This document shows positions 1 to 5,035 of a stretch of 5,377 nt of DNA, piece after piece; position 1 is the first letter of the stretch, and each line of letters starts with the position of its first letter. The notes under the pieces were generated by a model. It was not told the DNA's origin. It did no database searches and saw only the letters and a list, made by a program, of their open reading frames with translations. The DNA is from 2-01-FULL-49-22 sp036507655 (GTDB lineage: Bacteria; Patescibacteriota; Saccharimonadia; Saccharimonadales; UBA10212), in NCBI GenBank assembly GCA_036507655.1, contig DATCIS010000022.1:1-5377 (forward strand), read 5' to 3'. Made by a program: the position numbers and the translations under genes.

Positions 1-1
1 C

Positions 2-487
2 TACTACGACATGCCATTTCCCAACTCTAATCACCGAATCGATCATTTTCTCCGCAAATCAATATATAGCTGGGCGCCAAAAAGCCCATTTCTATTTGGT
101 TCGAACATGGCTATTAGAAGGATAGTATGGCTGCAGGTGTCTTCATCATTATGTGAAGCGCAAAATATACATGAAGATTTAGATCTGGCAATCCACTTAG
201 CGAAATCTAAACAAAAAATACTCTACAGCAAGTCATTGCTATCTGGTATTTCCGGTCGTCGCTACAGTAGTTCAATTATTGAATTCAGTAACTATATGTC
301 GATGTTTCGTCTTGCCTACTTGCAGCATAATATCCACGGTTTAGCTATTTATTCGGCTGTTGGAATATATTGGTTAGGCTACTTTTTACTACACCCACTT
401 ATCTTATTGGGGCGATTTATTTATAGTGATCTCGATTCATTGGGGAATAGCGTCTATCAACCTCGCAAAAACCCAATGAGTGACTAG
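2..487 (+). CDS. Family 2 glycosyltransferase, C-terminal fragment (5' end outside window)
   Basis: The frame is open from the window edge, so the Met at position 11 is probably internal and the gene starts upstream. Numbering from that Met, GSNMAIRR (30-37) and HEDLDLAIHL (54-63) match the acceptor-side region of GT-A family 2 enzymes, where the ED pair normally contains the catalytic base. ISGRRY (80-85) resembles the following basic motif. Residues about 107-136 are strongly hydrophobic and form one long or two short membrane helices, followed by a short polar tail. Family knowledge suggests transfer of a sugar from a nucleotide- or lipid-linked donor to a cell-envelope acceptor at the inner membrane face. 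The donor-binding N-terminal half is missing from the window, so the substrate cannot be given. The gene is AT-rich (about 40% G+C in lines I counted) compared with the helicase gene. Its TAG overlaps the stop of the convergent nuclease gene. Confidence 0.75.
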   Translation, partial: YYDMPFPNSNHRIDHFLRKSIYSWAPKSPFLFGSNMAIRRIVWLQVSSSLCEAQNIHEDLDLAIHLAKSKQKILYSKSLLSGISGRRYSSSIIEFSNYMSMFRLAYLQHNIHGLAIYSAVGIYWLGYFLLHPLILLGRFIYSDLDSLGNSVYQPRKNPMSD

Positions 488-1065
488 TTGGCGGGGTTGG
501 TCTGTTCGAGGCCGGTCGATGAAACTATGACTTCGCAAGCGCCCCATAACCCCTTTTTGGACCGCTCTGCTTGATTTTCTAAACCCTCAAACTCAGCGGC
601 TCTTTGGAATGGGAATTGGGTGTAGGCAAAACCGTAGCCTTCTGAAATGATTTTTGATTCTAACAAAGCCCCATCAGGCAAATAGACGTAACGTAGAAGC
701 CGATTGTAGCGATCTCGGTTGGTATTTAATGGGTCAGCTTGCAGGCGTACCTTGTTTTTGCCAATTAACTGCTTGGTATAGTTAGACGCTTCAACTCCAT
801 AGCATTGCACCGGCGTGTTTGGCCTGTGTGTTTCTGGTGTGTCGATCCCTATCATCCTGATTATTTCATTCTGGCCATTCATATTTACGGCGATGGTGTC
901 GCCGTCGATAAATTCTGTGACAGAGTATAGCCCCGGCTGATTCTTCTCTAACGGGTTTCTTAATCCTTCTACTTTGAGAATTATGATTACAGCTAGGATA
1001 AGCAGCGCAATGAATACCAGCCACCAGAACCACAATAAGCGCCTCGAGGGTTCTTTGACCTTCAT
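484..1065 (-). CDS. Membrane-anchored thermonuclease-like (SNase family) nuclease
   Basis: The 193-residue protein has a basic N-terminus, one hydrophobic segment (about 10-31) that acts as an anchor or uncleaved signal, then an SNase OB-fold domain (about 46-178). Aligned by eye to Staphylococcus aureus nuclease, all key residues are present: D56 in IDGDT (D21), R70 (R35), D75 and T76 in IDTPE (D40, T41), E78 (E43) and R122 in the RYNR segment (R87). Expected activity is calcium-dependent phosphodiester cleavage of DNA or RNA. With positive charges before the helix, the domain should face outside the cytoplasm, where it could degrade external nucleic acid for nucleotide scavenging; that role is inference. 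Cys88 and Cys177 sit where related secreted proteins often carry a cysteine pair. The ATG is favoured by a TATAAT box 8 nt upstream and the absence of a good ribosome binding site, which suggests a near-leaderless transcript. Confidence 0.9.
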   Translation of the reverse strand: MKVKEPSRRLLWFWWLVFIALLILAVIIILKVEGLRNPLEKNQPGLYSVTEFIDGDTIAVNMNGQNEIIRMIGIDTPETHRPNTPVQCYGVEASNYTKQLIGKNKVRLQADPLNTNRDRYNRLLRYVYLPDGALLESKIISEGYGFAYTQFPFQRAAEFEGLENQAERSKKGLWGACEVIVSSTGLEQTNPAN

Positions 1066-1073
1066 AGCCCCAA

Positions 1074-1079
1074 ATTATA
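1074..1079 (-). promoter_or_regulatory. -10 box (TATAAT) of the nuclease gene, near-leaderless
   Basis: A perfect TATAAT on the minus strand ends 8 nt before the nuclease ATG. Transcription would begin within 0-3 nt of the start codon. No clear -35 hexamer lies 16-18 nt upstream (TTAGGT at 17 nt is poor), so the promoter may need an activator; the inverted repeats just upstream are candidate binding sites. Confidence 0.6.
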
Positions 1080-1081
1080 CG

Positions 1082-1115
1082 CTCTTCTCCACTTGCACCT
1101 AAGTGCCTAGAAGAG
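1082..1115. repeat. Bipartite inverted repeat immediately upstream of the nuclease -10 box
   Basis: CTCTTCT (1082-1088) pairs with AGAAGAG (1109-1115), and CACTT (1090-1094) pairs with AAGTG (1101-1105) around a 6-nt loop. The two stems are separated by a 1-nt bulge on one side and 3 nt on the other. The repeat ends 2 nt from the TATAAT box, so it covers the spacer and -35 area of that promoter. It could be an operator, or a hairpin in transcripts reading in from the adenosyltransferase gene. No T-run follows on either strand, which argues against a standard intrinsic terminator. Confidence 0.5.
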
Positions 1116-1124
1116 AATCCAGGT

Positions 1125-1164
1125 AGTACGTTATAACTTTGTTATAACAAAGTTATAACGTACT
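1125..1164. repeat. Perfect 40-bp palindrome of three phased GTTATAAC units
   Basis: All 20 base pairs of the dyad match, with the centre between 1144 and 1145. It contains three copies of the 8-bp palindrome GTTATAAC at 1130-1137, 1141-1148 and 1152-1159, separated by TTT and AAA and flanked by AGTAC and GTACT. The pitch is exactly 11 bp, close to one helical turn, so all three copies face the same side of the DNA. This suggests an operator for a cooperatively binding dimeric regulator, placed upstream of the nuclease promoter and downstream of the adenosyltransferase gene. It could also form a 17-bp hairpin or cruciform with a TTATAA loop. The lack of a GC-rich stem and a T-tract makes an intrinsic terminator less likely. 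Confidence 0.75.
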
Positions 1165-1209
1165 GATGAGAAATATATAAAAATGAAACCCAAGACAGAA
1201 GTCAAAAAC

Positions 1210-1788
1210 TTAAAAATCAATGCCTTTGTTAGCTAAATATTTGTTGTCAAAGTGGTGGCGGAGTTTGGTCATGCTGGTGGCGATGTCAACGCTTTCAAGC
1301 AGGTCTTTAGGGAAGTTGCGGCCGGTTAGGCAGAGGCTGGTTTTGGGCGAACGCTTCTCAATCAAGTCTTTAATGCTCTTCTTGGGCAATAAGCCCTCAA
1401 AAACGGCGTTATTTATCTCATCGCAAACCACTAACCCGAATTTTCCGCTGGATACCGCCTGTAAGGCTACTTCGTAGGTTTCTTTGGCGGCTTTTTTGTG
1501 CTGGGCGAGAGTAACATCTTTAGCACTCAAAGAACCGGCATTATAAAAACCTTTTCCGCCTTTGTAGAAAAGTAGCTGGTCGCCAAGTAGTTGTTGGATT
1601 TTTTTAATGAAGTCGTGCTCGGACACATCCCAATGCTTGATAAATTGGATAAACGCCACCCGCCAACCATTACCTAATGCCCGCGCCATTAAACCAACAG
1701 CTGCGCTGGTCTTACCCTTACCCTCGCCGGTATAAACCACTACAACCGACTGTTTAGTTCTGTAGTCTTCTAAACCCACTATTCCCAT
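1210..1788 (-). CDS. cobO: Cob(I)yrinic acid a,c-diamide adenosyltransferase-like protein (CobO/BtuR/CobA family)
   Basis: The 192-residue length matches the family (CobA is about 196). The P-loop YTGEGKGKTSAA is at 19-30, a Walker-B-like VVCDE at 120-124, LTGRNFP at 154-160 aligns with the family's TGR motif, and the C-terminus ends GIDF where CobA ends GIDY. The enzyme transfers the adenosyl group of ATP to reduced cobalt, making adenosyl-corrinoid in the cytoplasm. No other cobalamin gene is in the window, so de novo synthesis is not supported; salvage for a B12-dependent enzyme is possible, but its target is unknown. The ATG at 1788 lies 13 nt after the stop of the upstream gene and lacks a visible Shine-Dalgarno sequence, which suggests an operon with translational coupling. 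A T-rich stretch follows the stop on the minus strand, without a GC-rich hairpin before it. Confidence 0.88.
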   Translation of the reverse strand: MGIVGLEDYRTKQSVVVVYTGEGKGKTSAAVGLMARALGNGWRVAFIQFIKHWDVSEHDFIKKIQQLLGDQLLFYKGGKGFYNAGSLSAKDVTLAQHKKAAKETYEVALQAVSSGKFGLVVCDEINNAVFEGLLPKKSIKDLIEKRSPKTSLCLTGRNFPKDLLESVDIATSMTKLRHHFDNKYLANKGIDF

Positions 1789-1801
1789 TCTACAGAAGCA
1801 T

Positions 1802-2485
1802 TTATGCTACTGGTGGCAAATTTGGTTTTGTGCTTTCACGCTCCTCTTTGAGCAGCATAAAATAAATATCTGGCGCTAGATCTCGTGTATCAGGTGGAAT
1901 CGGTGATCTTATTACGTTTTTGGGATCTTCGGGCTGGATCATACCAATCATGACCCTCAATATCTTAAATGCCGGAGTGAAGTCTGGTGATTCCTGTCTG
2001 AATTTTTGGGTGAACCGTACTAAATCGCCTTCCTCTTCGGGGCTTAAGAGGTGACGTCTAACGGTAGCGTTTTTAATCCTATCGAGTAATTCGTTATGTG
2101 CGTCATTCCCTTCTTGTAGTTCGAGAAGCAGCTCCTCTTCCCTGCGTTCCATAAATTCGCTAGGTTCATCTTCAATAACCTTAAACTCCGGAGGGCCATC
2201 ACCCCTTGCTGTTGGCGGAAGAATTCCGGTGTGCTCTAAGGGTTTAGCCAATTCATCAATTTCTTTTTTGGTCTTTGCTATGCCAGCCCATTCGAAAGCT
2301 TTCATTAGGGTCGCCTTAATATTTTCGTCTGGGTCTTTGAATTTATTATTAATCCATTTAACAATGTTAGGGTCGGGATCTCTATAATTCCCGCTTGTTA
2401 CCGATACTTTAGATTCAAACTCCAACTGCTTCGTTGATTCGGCTAATGATGCGTCCAGCGGAGCGTGATGTAATCCCTCTCCCAT
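1802..2485 (-). CDS. Hypothetical acidic, probably cytoplasmic protein
   Basis: I do not recognise this 227-residue protein. It is hydrophilic and charged, with no membrane segment or signal peptide. Numbered from the ATG, residues 35-64 contain two imperfect 15-residue units (RDPDPNI... and KDPDENI..., each ending in F), followed by an AFEWAG helix-like segment. A proline-rich linker (about 89-100) leads to a strongly acidic helical stretch (about 105-130) and a more hydrophobic helix (about 172-184) before a proline-rich tail. The frame extends to a TTG at 2503, but TATAAT overlaps that extension and lies 9 nt before the ATG at 2485, so the ATG is the better start. It is the first gene of a probable pair with the adenosyltransferase 13 nt downstream; no function is assigned. 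Confidence 0.7.
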   Translation of the reverse strand: MGEGLHHAPLDASLAESTKQLEFESKVSVTSGNYRDPDPNIVKWINNKFKDPDENIKATLMKAFEWAGIAKTKKEIDELAKPLEHTGILPPTARGDGPPEFKVIEDEPSEFMERREEELLLELQEGNDAHNELLDRIKNATVRRHLLSPEEEGDLVRFTQKFRQESPDFTPAFKILRVMIGMIQPEDPKNVIRSPIPPDTRDLAPDIYFMLLKEERESTKPNLPPVA

Positions 2486-2494
2486 CGTAAGTAT

Positions 2495-2525
2495 ATTATA
2501 CAACGAGCTACTACTGTTCTGTCCA
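2495..2525 (-). promoter_or_regulatory. Promoter of the hypothetical-cobO unit (TGGACA-N19-TATAAT)
   Basis: On the minus strand a perfect TATAAT (2500 to 2495) is preceded, with a 19-nt spacer, by TGGACA (2525 to 2520), one mismatch from the consensus -35. The ATG follows the -10 box after only 9 nt, so the message should be leaderless or nearly so. The long spacer is suboptimal and could make the promoter regulated. Confidence 0.55.
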
Positions 2526-2569
2526 CGAGATATTTATCAAGCTTTTTACTTTTCTCTTAGAGCATAGAT

Positions 2570-2590
2570 GACTTGCGCGCCGCGTAAGTC
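2570..2590. repeat. 21-bp near-palindrome in the divergent intergenic region
   Basis: Nine of the ten symmetric positions pair, with one G-T exception and a single central C. The outer arms are GACTT and AAGTC; the inner arms are CGCG and CGCG. The GC-rich core stands out from an AT-rich surround. It lies 5 nt upstream of the possible -35 of the channel gene and about 45 nt upstream of the -35 of the opposite gene, so it could be an operator shared by both. No known regulator motif was recognised. Confidence 0.45.
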
Positions 2591-2594
2591 CAGG

Positions 2595-2622
2595 TTGCTT
2601 TTTGACTGAATCGTATTATAGT
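2595..2622 (+). promoter_or_regulatory. Possible promoter of the aquaporin-like gene (TTGCTT-N16-TATAGT)
   Basis: TATAGT (2617-2622) matches the -10 consensus at five of six positions. TTGCTT, 16 nt upstream, is a weak -35. A better -35-like TTGACT at 2602-2607 is only 9 nt from the -10, too close to pair with it. The predicted leader is roughly 25-30 nt and includes the ribosome binding site. Confidence 0.35.
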
Positions 2623-2642
2623 TAGAGCCAGGACTAATTAAC

Positions 2643-2648
2643 GGAGGG
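2643..2648 (+). promoter_or_regulatory. Strong Shine-Dalgarno site (GGAGGG) for the aquaporin-like gene
   Basis: GGAGGG ends 8 nt before the ATG at 2657 and fixes that start. It contrasts with the minus-strand genes, whose starts lack a visible Shine-Dalgarno sequence. Confidence 0.8.
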
Positions 2649-2656
2649 ATATAGAA

Positions 2657-3283
2657 ATGTTTACTAGGCCACAGATAGCAACGGTGGTGGCTGAGTTTTT
2701 GGGTACGGCCACGCTAGTGATGGTCGCTTTAATTCTAAGCCAGACGACAGCGGTTTCGTACTTTATAGGGACGAGCGTCGCGGCCGCTCTGGTGGTTCTA
2801 TATATGGTTTTCGGTTCAATCTCGGGCGGGCATTTTAACCCGGCGGTAACTTTCGGAATGTGGAGCGCCAGGCAGATTAGTACTCTGAAGGGCGTGATGT
2901 ATGTAGCTGTTCAGCTGCTCGGGGGTTTAGCGGCTTTAGAGCTGTTCCAATATTTCACCAACCGCCAACTGCAGGCTAAAAACCTCGAATTTAGCACGCC
3001 TATCTGGCTGGCGGAAGTCGTCGGAACGGCTATTTTAGCCCTAGCCTTAATAGCAGCCATTAAGAAAGGCTTTGATACACTTCAGACGGCAGTTGTTTAC
3101 GGACTATCATTCTTCATCGGTATCCTAATCGCCGCTACGGCTTCAGCTGCCTACCTTAATCCGGCCATTGCCCTCGGCGAGCGCAGCTGGAACGCGGTTT
3201 ACGTTCTTGGCCCACTGGTCGGCGGACTGATTGGCGTGAATCTGTACACTATGCTGATGGCGCCGTCAAAACGAAACAGATAA
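2657..3283 (+). CDS. MIP-family channel (aquaporin/glycerol facilitator-like)
   Basis: At 208 residues this is short for the family (usually 230-280) but complete. Six membrane helices fall at about 8-28, 36-53, 79-99, 117-135, 144-162 and 179-200. Both half-helix signatures are intact: SGGHFNPAV (56-64, NPA at 61-63) and YLNPAIAL (166-173, NPA at 168-170). AEFLGT at 12-17 and its counterpart AEVVGT at 119-124 show the usual internal duplication. The protein should form a tetrameric inner-membrane pore for passive flow of water or small neutral solutes. The residue after the second NPA is Ile171 where water channels and GlpF carry the selectivity-filter arginine. By ungapped comparison with AQP1 the other filter positions are V41, I156 and A165, giving a wholly hydrophobic filter, so the permeant cannot be assumed. 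Its TAA directly abuts the stop of the convergent helicase gene. Confidence 0.92.
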   Translation: MFTRPQIATVVAEFLGTATLVMVALILSQTTAVSYFIGTSVAAALVVLYMVFGSISGGHFNPAVTFGMWSARQISTLKGVMYVAVQLLGGLAALELFQYFTNRQLQAKNLEFSTPIWLAEVVGTAILALALIAAIKKGFDTLQTAVVYGLSFFIGILIAATASAAYLNPAIALGERSWNAVYVLGPLVGGLIGVNLYTMLMAPSKRNR

Positions 3284-5011
3284 CTACTTGCTAATCAGGT
3301 CTTCTTCGAACGCCGTGATACCTTTGATGGTCGGCGGGTATTTTGACACGTCCGGGAAATCCAGCTCCATCACTTTCTTCCATACAGCATTAATAAGTGT
3401 GGCGAAGCGTGTCATTTCCTCAGGGTCATACGCCAGCTCCAAACCTGGCAGCAGCTTTCCTGTGGCGTCTGGCTCTACAAACTCCAACCTGCCCTTATCT
3501 ACCCTTAGCTTGCCCTGGTAGCTTGCAGAATTCTCTACCAGTAATTTGTAAAAAAGCAGTTGCTGGCGGTATTTATGCAGTTTGATTCTTTCGTATTCGT
3601 CTTTACCCTGCCAGCTTGCCGCCGGGCGGCCGGTTTTAAAGTCAAGAACCTCTGTTCGGCCGGCGTCTTTGAAGTGCAATATGTCTATCTTACCGCTGAG
3701 TCTGGCTTCGCCTATAACTACACCATCATTGTTAAAGCCGCGCTCGGCTAAATCTTTTGGTTCAAAAATGCCGCCTTTTTCTTTCATGTAGCGGCCAAGG
3801 GCTTCTCGGCCGCGGTCGCTTAAGCGCGTGTGGTCGGATTTTTTAAGGTGTTTGCGGTCCAGCATTTCGCCAAAATACTTCTGGATGGCCGCTGTGCTTG
3901 GCAGGACCGTGTTTTGGCGCAGTTCGCCGTGGAGCCACTTCAAAGTTTGGTGAACGCTGTCGCCGTAGGCGGCTGACGGGCTCAAAGCTGCGGGAAACCG
4001 CAGCAGATTATGCATCAAAAAGAAATACGGGCCGCCGTCGGCGACGTCCAGAAAGTTGTTCAGATGGGTGACGCTCAGTTTGTAATCTTCAAGTATCGGC
4101 GCCATCAACGCCGGTTTATCGGCAATTATCTGGCGGAAGCGATAAGACCAGTCAGTAGACAGGATTTCGGCGGCTTTGACCGATGTCGGCTTGCTGATCT
4201 GTTTTTGGCTGAGGCTGTCGATATCTTCTATGAAACTCAGGGCCGGCGACAGCTTGTTGTCCAAATCGTGGCTGTAGCCGCAGATATGAAGTGTGTGCTT
4301 AGCCCTGGTCAAAGCGACGAACAATAGCCGCAGTTTGTCGTTATCGCTGTCGCCGGCCGGAGCTATCGGCAGGTTACGCGGCAGGCTGATGCGTGATGTG
4401 CGGCTTTTGGCAGTCGGGCCCCATATTTCGTCCTGGGCGTTGATGGCGAATACGGCCTCAAATTCCAACCCTTTGGCCTTATAAGCCGTCATCACCTGCA
4501 CGGCGTTGGTGGTCTGCGTATGCGGGTTGGTATCAACAATTTTCAATCCGGCGGCCTGGTTAAGCCGTATGAATTCGGTCAAGTCCTTTATGCGCAGCGC
4601 CTGGTTAGGCCGCCACTGCCTAAGGTGCTGGCGCAAAGTAGACAATTGCCCCAAAAGAGTCAGATAGCTTTCAGTCGCCTGCTCGTAGCGCCCAGCGCCA
4701 AAATAATATTCTCTGAACGGCGATGTAAACCTATCGGTTTTCTCCGCGGGCAGTTCAATCTGGTCGAATTCGCTATCTACGCCGCTTACGGTGCCGCCGA
4801 CCAGCCTGTCGAGCATATATTCCATGGGCTCCAGCCGGCTGCGCTTTGCCAGATCCATAAACCAAGCCGTGATGGCTTTGATGTGAGGACTTTTGTGCTT
4901 AGATAGTACATCCAGCCAGTGCCGGTGTTTTTTGTAGCATTCCAAGGAAATATCGATCAGCAGCTCCGGCGCCGTCTTCCAAAAATCGTAGCCAAGCACC
5001 TGCCCGAACAT
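3284..5011 (-). CDS. UvrD/Rep-like superfamily 1 helicase with C-terminal PD-(D/E)XK nuclease: C-terminal portion after an in-frame TAG
   Basis: These 575 residues continue, in the same frame, the reading frame at 5039-5377, interrupted only by TAG at 5036-5038. Numbered from the Met at 5011, helicase motif V is VMTAYKAKGLEFEAVF (173-188) and motif VI is LRLLFVALTRAK (227-238). An SVTHLNNFLD segment (313-322) opens the nuclease region, which has GDSVH (350-354), SGKID (439-443), LDFKTG (456-461, with D457 and K459) and a QxxxxY motif (Q483-Y488), as in the AddB/RecB/Cas4-type nuclease domain. Related proteins unwind DNA with ATP and cut single strands during repair or recombination. The cysteines of AddB-type iron-sulfur clusters are not evident. 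The Met at 5011 has GAGG 8 nt upstream, so reinitiation after the TAG is possible, but the product would lack the ATP-binding motifs I-III. It is either a nonsense-interrupted gene or an assembly error. Confidence 0.82.
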   Translation of the reverse strand: MFGQVLGYDFWKTAPELLIDISLECYKKHRHWLDVLSKHKSPHIKAITAWFMDLAKRSRLEPMEYMLDRLVGGTVSGVDSEFDQIELPAEKTDRFTSPFREYYFGAGRYEQATESYLTLLGQLSTLRQHLRQWRPNQALRIKDLTEFIRLNQAAGLKIVDTNPHTQTTNAVQVMTAYKAKGLEFEAVFAINAQDEIWGPTAKSRTSRISLPRNLPIAPAGDSDNDKLRLLFVALTRAKHTLHICGYSHDLDNKLSPALSFIEDIDSLSQKQISKPTSVKAAEILSTDWSYRFRQIIADKPALMAPILEDYKLSVTHLNNFLDVADGGPYFFLMHNLLRFPAALSPSAAYGDSVHQTLKWLHGELRQNTVLPSTAAIQKYFGEMLDRKHLKKSDHTRLSDRGREALGRYMKEKGGIFEPKDLAERGFNNDGVVIGEARLSGKIDILHFKDAGRTEVLDFKTGRPAASWQGKDEYERIKLHKYRQQLLFYKLLVENSASYQGKLRVDKGRLEFVEPDATGKLLPGLELAYDPEEMTRFATLINAVWKKVMELDFPDVSKYPPTIKGITAFEEDLISK

Positions 5012-5035
5012 GGCATCGGCCTCATCTTGGCGGTT

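Noticed and set aside
1125..1164. Intrinsic transcription terminator for the adenosyltransferase gene
   Set aside because: The stem is AT-rich and no T-tract follows on either strand. An unusual terminator or processing site remains possible, but the phased repeats fit an operator better.
1220..1477. Plus-strand open frame of 85 codons
   Set aside because: It lies wholly antisense to the well-conserved adenosyltransferase gene, with no recognisable protein features or start signal.
2486..2503. TTG start extending the hypothetical protein by 6 residues
   Set aside because: The extension overlaps a perfect TATAAT box and has no Shine-Dalgarno sequence; the ATG at 2485 is better placed.
2602..2607. 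TTGACT as the -35 of the channel promoter
   Set aside because: It is only 9 nt from the TATAGT box and no -10-like hexamer lies 16-18 nt downstream of it.
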